From NCBI GenBank assembly GCA_965216255.1, contig OZ244148.1:2604001-2668000 (forward strand): DNA of 64,000 nt, read 5' to 3'. Shown piece after piece: positions 45,977-55,837 of the stretch (within the stretch, counting starts at the first letter, position 1; each line of letters opens with the position of its first letter). The DNA comes from G965216255 sp965216255 (GTDB lineage Bacteria; Bacteroidota; Rhodothermia; Rhodothermales; Bin80). The position numbers were made by a program, and so were the translations under genes. A model generated the notes under the pieces. The model did not search any database. It had not been told where the DNA came from and saw only the letters and a program-made list of their open reading frames with translations.

Positions 45977-47263
45977 TTGTACCGCGCCCTTCCACTGCTT
46001 CTCCTCCTCGCTTCCTGCGACGGCCCGCAGCCGCCCAACATCATCCTTATCATGGCGGACGATCTCGGGTACGAAACATTGGGCACTAACGGCGGCCTGA
46101 GTTACGACACGCCTAATCTGGACTCACTCGCACGCGGGGGCCTGCGCTTTACGCACGCGTTCTCGACTCCGCTCTGCACACCCTCACGCGTGCAAATCAT
46201 GACGGGTAAATATTCATTCAGGAATTACATCGGTTTTGGACTGCTGGACCCGGATGAACGCACGTTCGCCCATCTGCTTCGCGAGGCCGGCTACTCGACT
46301 GGCATCGCAGGTAAATGGCAACTGTACGGTGATGCATTCCAGCGAGAACGGGCAGGCCGCGGTGGATCAACCCCCGAGGATGCCGGATTCGATGAATTTG
46401 CCCTTTGGCAGGTCCAGGAACGCGGCTGGCGGTTCAAGGCGCCGACGATTTACAACTCTGGGAGTACGACGCGGGAATTCCTGGATGGGTACGGCCCGGA
46501 AATGTTCACGCGCTTTGCCGAAGATTTTCTCGAGCGGCACAGAAACGAGCCCTTCTTGCTGTACTATTCCATGGTACTGACGCATTTCCCATTCCAGCCA
46601 ACACCCGATCATGCGGATTATTCGGCACTCGATCCAGCCGGAGGCGTAGACGATCCCGCTTACTTTGCATCGAACGTCGCGTATATGGATGCTATTGTAG
46701 GCCGCATAACGGCGAAGCTCCAAAGCCTCGGACTGGACCGGCGCACACTGGTGCTCTTCACCGGAGATAATGGCACTGATCGCCGAATTTCGTCAGAACA
46801 CGTTTCCGGAACCATTCGCGGAAAGAAGGGATTCCCAGTGGCGGCGGGTACGCATGTGCCTCTCATTGCCTACTGGCCCGGTACCATTGCGCCCGGCAAA
46901 GAAAACGACGCTCTTATTGACTTTACGGATTTTCTTCCTACACTTCTAGAGGCAGCAGGCCGAATGATACCGGAAGATCTGACGACGGACGGCCAAAGTT
47001 TCTACGGGCAGTTGACAGGCAGGGCAGACACCACACGGAAATGGATCTATGGCCACTACGACCCGAGGTGGGGATCCTTCGTACCCAGCCGCTACGTGCA
47101 GGACCACGACTGGAAACTCTATGCCGATGGCAGCTTTTATAACTGGTCCCACGATCTGGACGAACAGTCTCCCTTGGCAGACTCGACTTTGGACGATACC
47201 AAGCGGCATGTGAGGGACAGATTACAAGAGATTCTCGATGCCATGTCACCCGTGACCCGTTAA
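45977..47263 (+). CDS. Sulfatase, lipoprotein
   Basis: The catalytic body is complete: NIILIMADDLGYETLGTNG, the formylglycine site CTPSRVQIMTG, GIAGKWQLYGD and LVLFTGDNGTD. The hydrophobic signal with lipobox (LPLLLLLASC) begins right after a TTG at 45977-45979, the only start near the signal peptide; upstream ATGs would add a non-signal leader. A TTG start or a lost ATG are both possible. It ends 1 bp before the start of the next sulfatase, so the two are coupled. Confidence 0.83.
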   Translation: MYRALPLLLLLASCDGPQPPNIILIMADDLGYETLGTNGGLSYDTPNLDSLARGGLRFTHAFSTPLCTPSRVQIMTGKYSFRNYIGFGLLDPDERTFAHLLREAGYSTGIAGKWQLYGDAFQRERAGRGGSTPEDAGFDEFALWQVQERGWRFKAPTIYNSGSTTREFLDGYGPEMFTRFAEDFLERHRNEPFLLYYSMVLTHFPFQPTPDHADYSALDPAGGVDDPAYFASNVAYMDAIVGRITAKLQSLGLDRRTLVLFTGDNGTDRRISSEHVSGTIRGKKGFPVAAGTHVPLIAYWPGTIAPGKENDALIDFTDFLPTLLEAAGRMIPEDLTTDGQSFYGQLTGRADTTRKWIYGHYDPRWGSFVPSRYVQDHDWKLYADGSFYNWSHDLDEQSPLADSTLDDTKRHVRDRLQEILDAMSPVTR

Positions 47264-47264
47264 C

Positions 47265-48686
47265 ATGCGAACACCACTCTTGCTGCTGCTTGCCTGCCTG
47301 CTGGGCGCACATCAATCAGAGCCAACACCTCCCAACGTCGTCGTCATTCTAGCAGACGACTTGGGGTATGGGGATATTCAACGCTACAATCCTTCATCCA
47401 AGATTCCAACGCCCCACCTCAACCGTATTGGAGACGAGGGCATGCGCTTTACCGATGCCCACTCACCCTCTGCGGTCTGTTCTCCTACACGCTACGGCCT
47501 CCTCACCGGCCGATATGCCTGGAGAACGCGCCTCAAGAGTTGGGTACTACAGGGGGACTCACCAAACCTTATTGATACAACGAGATTCACGTTGCCCAAG
47601 CTCTTCAAAGAGCAAGGGTACGCCACCGGCGCCATCGGGAAATGGCACCTCGGACTTGGTATCCGCGACTCCACGCGGTATGACCTACCCCTCGATCCAG
47701 GGCCGAATGCGGCCGGCTTCGACTATTTCTTCGGCATCCCGGCCTCTGTCGACCACCCGCCATATGTCTATGTGCAAAATACAGGAGTCGAAGCCCAGCC
47801 TACTGGATGGATTGCTGCAAGCCGACATCGACGGAGAGGAGGCGAAGGATTCTGGCGTGCAGGCCCAATTGCACCGGGATACCGGCACGCTGAAGTGCTA
47901 CCCCGCGTGGCAGAAGAGGCCGTGAGCTTCATTCAGGCACATGGAGAAGGCGATCCGTTTTTTCTGTACGTAGCGCTGACCGCGCCACACACCCCGTGGG
48001 TGCCGACCGCCGACTTTACGCACGCCAGCGACGCAGGTAAATACGGGGACTTCGTGGCACAGGTGGACCATGTAGTGGGGGATATTGTTCGCGCGATTGA
48101 TGCCCTTCCAGGCGAAACCCTCCTCATCTTCACCAGTGACAACGGAGCCCATTGGCTCTCCTCTGACCGTACCGAGTATGGGCACGACGCCAATGGACCC
48201 TGGCGCGGCCAGAAGGCGGATGTCTGGGAAGGAGGCCACCGAGTGCCGTTTCTCGTGCGATGGCCGAGCCGTGTACGCGCCGGTAGCACCAGCAACCAGT
48301 TGGTCTCCCTGACGGATCTCATGGCCACATCGGCCGCGGTCCTTGGCGTGACCCTACCGCACGGGGCCGCAGGGGACAGCTACGATTTCTTCCCCGCACT
48401 TACCGGCAGCGGAGCCGGGCTACGCGAAGCCATGGTCCAGCACTCCGCCAACGGGACGTTCGCCGTGCGCCATGGGCGCTGGAAACTTATTCTAGGAAGA
48501 GGCTCCGGGGGCTTCACTGTGCCTCGCAGTGTGACCCCTGAGGCCGGTGAGCCTGCCGGGCAGCTCTACGACCTTTCGAGCGATCCAGCTGAGGAGCGGA
48601 ACCTGTACGCCACTGAGCCAGCCACAGTTGCCCGTCTGGCGGCGCTTCTGGAAAGGTACAGGGCAGAAGGCCACAGCCGGCCTTGA
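47265..48686 (+). CDS. Sulfatase (arylsulfatase-type), exported
   Basis: This 473-aa sulfatase has a signal peptide (MRTPLLLLLACLLGAHQSEP), metal site NVVVILADDLGYGD, formylglycine site CSPTRYGLLTG, GAIGKWHLGLG and LLIFTSDNGAHW. CSPTR instead of CSPSR is an accepted variant. The VWEGGHRVPFLVRWP segment matches S1_15/S1_16-like arylsulfatases. It starts 1 bp after the upstream sulfatase stop and is followed 24 bp later by a ThuA gene. Confidence 0.93.
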   Translation: MRTPLLLLLACLLGAHQSEPTPPNVVVILADDLGYGDIQRYNPSSKIPTPHLNRIGDEGMRFTDAHSPSAVCSPTRYGLLTGRYAWRTRLKSWVLQGDSPNLIDTTRFTLPKLFKEQGYATGAIGKWHLGLGIRDSTRYDLPLDPGPNAAGFDYFFGIPASVDHPPYVYVQNTGVEAQPTGWIAASRHRRRGGEGFWRAGPIAPGYRHAEVLPRVAEEAVSFIQAHGEGDPFFLYVALTAPHTPWVPTADFTHASDAGKYGDFVAQVDHVVGDIVRAIDALPGETLLIFTSDNGAHWLSSDRTEYGHDANGPWRGQKADVWEGGHRVPFLVRWPSRVRAGSTSNQLVSLTDLMATSAAVLGVTLPHGAAGDSYDFFPALTGSGAGLREAMVQHSANGTFAVRHGRWKLILGRGSGGFTVPRSVTPEAGEPAGQLYDLSSDPAEERNLYATEPATVARLAALLERYRAEGHSRP

Positions 48687-48710
48687 GTATCCACCCTTTT
48701 TTCCACTACC

Positions 48711-49679
48711 ATGCACCGAACCCTAGCCGCCATCATCCTCGTAGCTGCGGGTTGCGCCGCAACGGATTCCGCCACGGATACGGCCCCGCCCCACATTGTC
48801 TTTGTAACAGGCGACGAAGAGTACCGATCAGAGGAATCCATGCCCATGCTTGGGAGAATCCTGCAGCGGGACTACGGATTCAGGGTTAGCGTATGCTTCG
48901 CCCTGGACGACGAAGGCTTTGTTGATCCCAATGTGCTGGATAACATTGCCGGACTCGACGCTTTGGAGAATGCCGATATGATGGTGCTCTTCACGCGTTT
49001 TCGGGCATTGCCGGACTCGCAAGCGCACCGTATCCTGGCGTTTGCCGAGTCCGGCCGGCCGATGGCAGGATTTCGCACGGCCACCCACGCCTTCCTCTAC
49101 AGGGAAGACTCGACGCGGGCCCATCTCAATGACAACTGGCCTACCCGCGTATTCGGCCAGCGCTGGATCACACACCACGGCCACTTTGACGACGGAAGCG
49201 CCCCGCTAACCGATGTGCAACTGATCGCGGAACAGGACGGGCACGAGATACTGCGCGGCGTGCAGCCTTTCCAGGCGCACTCCTGGCTGTATCATGTCCA
49301 CGGCGAGGAAGATGCGCTATATGGGGACAGCGAACCGCTACTTCTGGGCACTGCGCTCCGCTCCAACCACGCCGAAAACGACCGGCTCGACCGTTTTCCG
49401 CTCACTAACCCCGTCGCCTGGACGAAATCATACACCGGCACATCCGGCGTAGCGACCCGCGTGTTTTTTACCACACTCGGGCATCCGTACGACTTCAGAG
49501 AGGAATCGATGCGAAAGCTGGCGCTGAATGGTATTCTCTGGGCAATGGGCCTCGATATCCCTTCAAACGGCGCCTCCAGCAGTTATGCGGGAGCGTACAA
49601 TCCCAACAATTCCGGCTTTGGTGACAAATTCAAGCCCAATTTGCGTCCGGAAGATCTTTTCGGCGCAGAGGACATGTAA
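48711..49679 (+). CDS. ThuA-domain lipoprotein (trehalose-utilisation type)
   Basis: This 322-aa protein has lipobox LVAAGC. It carries the ThuA class-I glutamine-amidotransferase-like fold: HIVFVTGDEEYRSEESMP, ADMMVLFTRFRALPDSQAHR and VGSE-free GRPMAGFRTATHAF. The later HGHFDDGSAP and RVFFTTLGHPYDF blocks are typical of ThuA proteins near sulfatases. Biochemical role is not settled; it may act on glycan-linked groups. It is downstream of two sulfatases in the same direction. Confidence 0.85.
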   Translation: MHRTLAAIILVAAGCAATDSATDTAPPHIVFVTGDEEYRSEESMPMLGRILQRDYGFRVSVCFALDDEGFVDPNVLDNIAGLDALENADMMVLFTRFRALPDSQAHRILAFAESGRPMAGFRTATHAFLYREDSTRAHLNDNWPTRVFGQRWITHHGHFDDGSAPLTDVQLIAEQDGHEILRGVQPFQAHSWLYHVHGEEDALYGDSEPLLLGTALRSNHAENDRLDRFPLTNPVAWTKSYTGTSGVATRVFFTTLGHPYDFREESMRKLALNGILWAMGLDIPSNGASSSYAGAYNPNNSGFGDKFKPNLRPEDLFGAEDM

Positions 49680-49685
49680 CACAAG

Positions 49686-50321
49686 CTATTTATCGGGCAG
49701 GCGCCGCACCAATATGTTGCGGTAGAGGACGCGGCTTCCCGGGTCGTGGGCCTGCAGGGCAAACGTTCCGCTATTCAATCTGCGCTCGCCCACCGGCTCT
49801 TTCTCCACGAACTGCACCACAATGTGTTCGTTGATCTGGATTGTGATACGTTTGCCCTCGACGATGATATGTTCGGTAAACCATTCGTTGTCTGTGGCTG
49901 GTGCATCCAAGACGTCGGAAATACCATATAGGCTCCCAGTTCGCCTGGGGTCGCCTTCGTATGTGTTGTTGACCTGGGCCTCGTAGCCCTTGGACGGCCA
50001 TCCTTCCTCCTGGTAAGCCGTATGGAAATAGATGCCGGAGTTGGCACTGGGCGACGTCCACACGTCGGCCTTGAAATGGAAATTCGTGAACGCGGTCTCC
50101 CGCGCATAAAAAAGATGCGAACGCTCTCCGTGCGCCACTATGCTGCCATCCTCCACGGTAAAGGATGACGAATTCTTCGACTCCTCCCATCCCTGAAGGC
50201 TCTCGCCGTCAAAGAGTGAAATCCAGGACGTATCGGCATCATTCTGGGCGAAGCCTGCCACTGCACCCGTGGCGACAAGCAGAATCAGCGCGGCAACTTT
50301 CTCCATGGCATTGCAGCGCAT
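49686..50321 (-). CDS. DUF1080 (3-keto-disaccharide hydrolase type) exported protein
   Basis: This 211-aa protein has a signal peptide and the DUF1080 jelly-roll: WISLFDGESLQGWEES at the start, GSIVAHGERSHLFYAR, FKADVWTSPSANSGIYFH, GYEAQVNNTYEGDP and EHIIVEGKRITIQIN. This family includes 3-keto-glycoside hydrolases. The ATG overlaps the TAA of the upstream ThuA gene (TAATG), so the two are translationally coupled. Confidence 0.9.
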   Translation of the reverse strand: MRCNAMEKVAALILLVATGAVAGFAQNDADTSWISLFDGESLQGWEESKNSSSFTVEDGSIVAHGERSHLFYARETAFTNFHFKADVWTSPSANSGIYFHTAYQEEGWPSKGYEAQVNNTYEGDPRRTGSLYGISDVLDAPATDNEWFTEHIIVEGKRITIQINEHIVVQFVEKEPVGERRLNSGTFALQAHDPGSRVLYRNILVRRLPDK

Positions 50322-51172
50322 TAGGGCCGGACGCGGACGCTATCAGCCGTAGGGAAATCATCCGGGACCGGCAGGCTTACGCTACCCGTGGCGAGCCACT
50401 CAACGCCCCGTCGCACGAGCGTTCGGAAACCTACACAGCGGAGGGCCCGATCGTCATCCTGTCCAGCCCAGAGATGGCCAGGCAGAAATGTGAGTACCTT
50501 ACCGTCGCCGTAGGGAATCCACCATAGCATGGGCTCATGCCTGCCGCTCCCTCCATGCTCCGGGCTTGAATAGGCCGTAGCCAAAATATGCATGTCTTCG
50601 GCCGGACCGCGCTGACCGTGGTAAAGCTCGTCATGCGGGTGCATCCACTGGGCAGGGAGGCCCTGAAGAATCGGGTGCGACGCCTCGCGGGACATAATCT
50701 GCCAATCATGGAGCCTTCCGTGCCCGGCTCCAATATCTTCGCCTGGGGCCAGGCGCACGAGGCTTCCGTCGGCGTCCATAAAGACCCGGTATCCAGCGCC
50801 AGGCCCGCGCCACAGCAGGCCAACCATTTGCTCATAGGCTTCCCAGCCGGGAAACGGATTGTTAGCCGCATGCTGCACAAGTGCCGTGCCGCCACCTGCG
50901 ATATATGCCTCAAATGCCGAACGAACCGGAGCTGGCCAGAATTCTCCATTGTAAACCAGCAATACCACATCGTACGAGACAAAGTCGGGCGCCCAGTCCT
51001 GCCACGGCTCACCCTTCGACGGCGTCTGCAACACCGTGAGTTCAAATTCACTTCCTTCATTCAATATTGCTTCTAGGTGCGCGCTCGTGCGCTCCCAATC
51101 GTGGTTATTCTGGCCGGTAATGAGAAGAACGCGCGGCGCGAGTGCCAGCAGCGCCAGCATGAATACCATCAT
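50321..51172 (-). CDS. ThuA-domain protein
   Basis: This 283-aa protein starts at the ATG 51170-51172, preceded by GGAAG at good spacing. It has a hydrophobic N-terminus (VFMLALLALAPRVLLITGQ) and ThuA blocks: NNHDWERTSAHLEAIL, DVVLLVYNGEFWPAPV, GGGTALVQHAANNPFPGWE, WIPYGDGKVLTFLPGHLW. It is distinct from the ThuA at 48711 and pairs with the coupled DUF1080 gene, a combination common in sulfatase-rich glycan loci. Confidence 0.87.
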   Translation of the reverse strand: MMVFMLALLALAPRVLLITGQNNHDWERTSAHLEAILNEGSEFELTVLQTPSKGEPWQDWAPDFVSYDVVLLVYNGEFWPAPVRSAFEAYIAGGGTALVQHAANNPFPGWEAYEQMVGLLWRGPGAGYRVFMDADGSLVRLAPGEDIGAGHGRLHDWQIMSREASHPILQGLPAQWMHPHDELYHGQRGPAEDMHILATAYSSPEHGGSGRHEPMLWWIPYGDGKVLTFLPGHLWAGQDDDRALRCVGFRTLVRRGVEWLATGSVSLPVPDDFPTADSVRVRP

Positions 51173-51430
51173 AACAATACTTCCATACGTTGTCGGACCA
51201 TAGTAATGCCCTGAAGCCATTCACGCAACAGGATCGGACCAATGATTTTCAATGCAACCGTTAGATCTTCAAATGGATCGCCGCATGCCTGGCACGGACT
51301 ATAGACAAAATGTTGCTACGTGTGTTTGGCGACATTTAGACATTACAGCGGCGACAAATTAATATAAAATGGGACTTAAGGTGTTTCTGGGCGTGGATGG
51401 GCGAATTGTTCCAGCCAATCCACGTCCGAG
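51173..51430. other. AT-richer spacer before IS21
   Basis: This spacer is visibly richer in A and T than its surroundings and probably holds the promoter for the ThuA-DUF1080 pair and the left end of the IS21 element. The end could not be fixed because no clear inverted repeat partner was seen. Confidence 0.4.
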
Positions 51431-52856
51431 ATGGTTACCGATGAGCAGGTCCTTCTTCTTTTTAAGTTGGTCGTGAAAAAGGATGTACCCATAACAGCGG
51501 CAGCGGCCAAGGCTGGCATGTGCCAGGCTACATCGCGCAAATATGTGCGTCTGGGCAAGGTGCCGAGCGATACAAAGAAGCCCCACACATGGCGCACGCG
51601 CAAGGATCCGTTCGCGGAGGTGTGGGATGAAGCCAGGGCTCTTCTGGAAGTCAATCCCGGCCTCGAGGTGAAGGCGCTCTTTGGCGAGTTGCAGCGCCGA
51701 CATCCGGGCAAGTTCCAGCAGGGCCAGTTGCGTACGCTGTAGCGGCGCGTAAAGCAGTGGAAGGCCATAGAGGGAGCTCCGAAGGAGGTCTACTTCGACC
51801 AGGAGTATGCCCCCGGGGAGCGTGCGCAGTCCGACTTCACGTGCCTCAACGAACTGGAGGTAACAGATGCAGGGGGAGCCGTCCCTGCATCTGTTGTATC
51901 ACTTTGTGCTGGCATATTCCAATTGGGAGGCCGGCACGGTCTGCAGGTCGGAGAGCTTCGAGGCGCTCTCGGAAGGCCTGCAGCAAGCGCTCGCGCGCTG
52001 TGCAGGTGCGCCCCGGCTGCATCAGACGGACTCGATGAGCTGTGCGGTACGCAACCTGAAGCGCAAGAGCGGTGAAGACTTCACCGAACGCTATCAGGCA
52101 CTGCTGCGCCACTACGGGATGGACTCGCGGCATACGCAGCCGGCGAGTCCACATGAGAACGGGAAGGTTGAACAGCGGCACCACCGTCTGAAGCGGGCCA
52201 TAAAGAACGAGCTCATCCTTCGTGGCAGCAACGATTTCGAGAGTCGGCAGGCCTACGAGGCCTTTCTCGAGAAGCTGTTTGGGCAGCTGAATGCGGAGCG
52301 CCAGGAGCGCTTCAAAGAGGAGAAGGCCTTCCTGGGGCCCCTGCCAAAGCGGCGCCTGGAGAGCTACAAACGCTACCGCGTGCGGGTATCCAGTGGCAGC
52401 ACGATACGCGTGAGAAAGAACAGCTATTCGGTGCAAAGCCAGCTTATCGGTGAGTGTGTCGACGTACGCGTCTTTGGCGAATGGGTCGAGGTGTGGTATG
52501 GGCAGCACCTTATGGAGCGTATGCCGCGGCTCTTCGGCGAGGGCAAGTACCGGATGGAGTAGCGTCACGTGATCGACTCGCTGGTGCTGGGTCCGGGAGC
52601 GTTTGCCCACTACCGGTACCGGTCGGATCTCTTTGCCACGCACCGGTTCCGGATGGCCTATGACGCGCTGCGGCGCACGCATAAGGAGGCTCACCGGGCA
52701 GACATGGCCTATCTGCGCGTCCTGCATTTGGCGGCCAGGGAGCGCGAATCGGGCGTGGATGCGGCCCTCAGCGTCTTGCTTCAGCGCAGGGAGGCCATTA
52801 CGGAGCAGGCTGTACGAGAATGGAGACACCGGTGCAGACTCCGGCTCTTTGTGTAG
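51431..52856 (+). pseudogene. istA: IS21-family transposase IstA, broken
   Basis: The first 103 codons (MVTDEQVLLLFKLVVKK...) end at a TAG at 51740. The same frame continues as RRVKQWKAIEGAPKEVYF and GERAQSDFTCLNELEV (first catalytic Asp). A frameshift near 51860 leads into GEPSLHLLYHFVLAYSNWE and RLHQTDSMSCAVRN (second Asp), then SPHENGKVEQRHHRLK (catalytic Glu region). A second TAG at 52560-52562 interrupts before RHVIDSLVLGPGAFAHYRYR. At least three disabling changes are visible. Confidence 0.9.
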
Positions 52857-52938
52857 CGGCTCCTGTGGTGGATCTGCGCTGTTATGATGGCCTTCTGGAG
52901 CAGGCCACGATGGCTGCTCTTTCGGTGGAGGCGGCGCC

Positions 52939-53734
52939 ATGAAGACGCCGCGACAGCGGATCTGGAGCGGGCTGTACACACGGGACTGAAGGATCTGCGC
53001 TTGCCGGCCATACGGGCCTGTTACCAACAGAAGGCCGACTTGGCCCGACGGGAGTCGATGAGCGCTTCCTGCTGGAGCTCATAGAGCAGGAGCAGCAACA
53101 ACGACATAGCAACCGAATTCATCGCTGGTTGCACCAGTCGCGGCTGCCACTGCAGAAGACGCTGGACACCTTCGATCGGGGCCGGTTGCCGGTACGGATA
53201 GACCACCACCTGAGCGTGCTCTTGGAGGGAGGCTTCTTGGAGAGCCGGCAGAACGTTCTGGCCTTTGGGCCTGCCGGCAGTGGCAAGACGCACCTGTTGT
53301 GTGCCCTGGGCCGCGAACTGATCTTCCAGCGGCGTCGCGAATACCATTGCAGCAAGCTCGTGCAGGAGATGCTCAGGGCCAAACGGGAGTTGCGCCTGCC
53401 ACAGCTCCTGAAGCGGCTCGCGTGCTACCAGGCGCTCACCACCCGTGCCATAGGGTACGTCCAGCACAGCCGGCAGGAGACGGAGGTGCAGTTCCTACTT
53501 TTGTCGCAGCGCTACGAACGGGGCAGCGTTCTACTGACGAGCAATCCGGCGTTTTCGCAGTGGGAGCGCATCTTCAAGGATCCGATGACCACGGCAGCGG
53601 CCATAGACCGGCTGGTACATCACAGCGTGATTCTGGAGCTGAATCTGCCCAGCTATCGGCTGGAGGTCTCTAAGAGGCGCCAGGAGGCCGAGCATCAAGC
53701 AGAGTCCGCTCCCGCAGAAGCCTTGCCGTCCTGA
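52939..53734 (+). pseudogene. istB: IS21-family helper ATPase IstB, frameshifted
   Basis: The N-terminal frame (LKDLRLPAIRACYQQKADLA, starting about 52939) loses phase near 53055. It is continued by ERFLLELIEQEQQQRHSNR, LHQSRLPLQKTLDTFD, and Walker A FGPAGSGKTHLLCALG with AIDRLVHHSVILELNLPSYR at the end. IstB is the AAA ATPase that assists IstA in target choice. One frameshift is enough to inactivate it. Confidence 0.88.
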
Positions 53735-54003
53735 CCGCCGTCCTCGCGGTCATAGCTACTCCTGACCGCCATAGGCTCCAGGACAGACGCGGTCATGCCG
53801 CGTGCAGACCGCTGACCTGTTCGGCGGGCGGAAGGAACTCACGCAGTCCCGGCCTTACGCGAACGCAGCCGCTTCCAGGGGCCATGCGTCCCTCCGGTCG
53901 TTACCCGTGCCGGCCAGGGTCAAAAAACTGAACTCGGCTTCGAGATTCGAGGCCTTCCTTCTTAACCAAATCTTAATTGTCGTCGATGCCCTTTACTATT
54001 GAC
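53735..54003. other. No gene recognised; short inverted repeats
   Basis: Contains repeated TGACCGC...GCGGTCA motifs just after istB (TGACCGCCGTCCTCGCGGTCA near 53733-53753), which could be a terminator-like hairpin or part of the IS21 right end. No coding signal. Confidence 0.4.
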
Positions 54004-54093
54004 GTTGATCACGAGGGCAAATTCCATGGCTTTTCCAAGCCCGGTAGTGCTGCCGGTAACGAGAGCAACACGGTTGTTTACAGTGAAGGACAT
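54004..54093 (-). pseudogene. Short-chain dehydrogenase N-terminal scrap
   Basis: The minus-strand frame from ATG 54091-54093 reads MSFTVNNRVALVTGSTTGLG then KAMEFALVINVNSKG. The VALVTGxxxGLG pattern is the NAD(P)-binding start of an SDR such as a KduD-like gluconate dehydrogenase. It ends after about 30 residues, beside the IS21 remnant; the rest is gone. Confidence 0.5.
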
Positions 54094-54859
54094 GTTAGAA
54101 CGGCGGACTAGTTGCTAGGGCAATTGTCGTGAGTGTACGCACTATAGATGGGAATTTGCCCACAATGATCCAATGGTTTTCGGCGGAAACCGGCTACCCT
54201 GGTGAACCCGGAACTGGAATCGAATTATAAAGCAATCTGGCTGGCCCCGCAATTGCAACCGGGGCCGCCCCATGATTACACCACGTACGAATTTACTTGC
54301 CAGGACGCCATAAAGAGATATTATTCCCGGGTCCAGAAACTCTCCGCTCAAGACCTTGGGGGCTGCGGCGAAATGCCAATTTGGTCTTGCTACTACCTAT
54401 CCTCACCTGCGTTACTATCAATGAGATCCGCGTGCCAATCAATTTGCGGTATCCGCCAACCCTCAGATCTTGCTAGGGCGTAGCCGGACAACGCGTGTCG
54501 AACCGGATTGCCCCAAGAATTGGAACGGCAGGAAATTTGCATACGAAGACCCAAAGCCACGACTTCATCACTACTGGGCGTTGATTCCTATTATTCCTCT
54601 CGAAGCGCGAATCATGAGACATTCTGATATCAAACGCGACGCTACCAGCCAACGACTCGCTGCCCAATCACACACCAACCGACCATCCTGTAATACTCAC
54701 CACCACGCACCCGCGCTTGGCAAGTTATGTCCCCTGCCAGCGTGACCATCCAATAACTCTTCTCCACCGTCGCTGCAAGTGCGAGAATGGGCACCAGTAC
54801 GACTGGATGCTGAAAACGATGGGTCGCGCCGAGGTTACTTCTCGGCAGTAATCGCCAAA
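54094..54859. other. No gene recognised
   Basis: About 770 bp with only short interrupted frames on both strands. Likely decayed coding sequence around the IS21 scar. Confidence 0.45.
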
Positions 54860-55168
54860 CTATTCTTCCTGTAATTCGGTGTCGGAGTCTTCATCGGCGT
54901 CTTCATCCTCCATATCACCGTGATGAGTTGAATCGGAGTCCATATCCATGTCGGCATCTCCATCCTCCATGTCACTGTCGTGACCGGTGTCGGAGTCCAT
55001 ATCCATGTCAGCATCCATGTCAGCATCCATGTCAGCATCCATGTCGTCTGACATGTCAGCATCCTCCATCATGGAAGAGTCATCGGGCATGGAATCCCTG
55101 CTGCAGCCTGATACCAAGAAAAACAGAGTGAATGCTGTTGCGAACAGCAAGCGGAACATCATCTTCAT
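54860..55168 (-). CDS. Small Asp/Met-rich repeat lipoprotein
   Basis: This 102-aa protein starts at ATG 55166-55168 with MKMMFRLLFATAFTLFFLVS and lipobox SGC, so it is an envelope lipoprotein. The mature part is almost only acidic: DADM occurs four times in tandem (12-bp DNA repeat), followed by DSD, GDADMDMDSDST and HHGDMEDEDADED. About half the residues are Asp or Glu, with regular Met and a few His. Such composition could bind calcium or other cations, but no family was recognised. It stands alone between decayed regions. Confidence 0.7.
   Translation of the reverse strand: MKMMFRLLFATAFTLFFLVSGCSRDSMPDDSSMMEDADMSDDMDADMDADMDADMDMDSDTGHDSDMEDGDADMDMDSDSTHHGDMEDEDADEDSDTELQEE
54983..55059. 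repeat. 12-bp tandem repeat within the acidic lipoprotein gene
   Basis: Units of CATGTCAGCATC and close variants repeat in tandem here and code for Asp-Ala-Asp-Met on the minus strand. The copy number probably varies between strains. Confidence 0.8.
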
Positions 55169-55837
55169 CGTCAGCACAGTCTGGTTGGTAAGGAGCAATA
55201 GTGCAAGTTTAGAGAATCTACACCACAATTACAATAGGGTAACGCCATTCGGCCTTAGCAAAGAGTTCGAGGCTCGAGGATTACCCGCTTAGTGCACTAC
55301 GCCGGTGCCCGCAGACTCCCCATGATCTTCTAGGGGCTTCCTGACACGTGTCAAGCTGACAGTCCCTATTGCTGAACCGGAAACGAGACCCCCATTCGGG
55401 ACGAAAGTAGCCGGCGAGCCCTAACAGTGGCAGAAGGCACGCTGATCCTGACGACCACTCAAGGCCAAAAGAATCGGCTCGGACTAGGCCGAAACTCGGT
55501 TGGGCGACGGATGCAATGCAGCAACGATACGCACTCGGGCCCTACGTACACCATGCCATGCTCGTGAGATGACATCTGTGCTAGGAATTCAGCTAGGCCA
55601 GATCGGCACTTGTGCAACCACCGCACCAGCGGAACTGAATGGGTGGACTTGCGGCACCCGCATCCGATTATTCCGGATTATTCACCAAAAGATGCACGAG
55701 GTGATGTGGAATCGTACTACAAACACTACTCTCAAGGGGAATCCTACGGCCGCTGCTGCTCAGGAACATGGGCTGACTGCTCCCTTCAATAAGTCCACAA
55801 AAAGTCTCCGGATCCTATACGGAAAAGGTAACGTCCG
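55169..55837. other. No gene recognised
   Basis: About 670 bp. A plus-strand frame around 55650-55780 (LRHPHPIIPDYSPKDARGD) has protein-like composition but lacks a start and is interrupted. No assignment made. Confidence 0.4.

Larger units (their letters stand above)
51431..53734 (+). mobile_element. IS21-family element, degraded
   Basis: Contains remnants of istA and istB in the standard order and spacing. Terminal repeats and a target duplication could not be identified with confidence, so the limits given are those of the coding remnants. Confidence 0.8.

Noticed and set aside
51846..53027. A 393-codon minus-strand frame across the istA region
   Set aside because: It mirrors the istA coding sequence and has no family features; the plus strand shows clear IS21 transposase motifs.
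54983..55059. Short regular repeats suggesting a CRISPR array
   Set aside because: The 12-bp units are directly adjacent without spacers and code for DADM repeats in frame.
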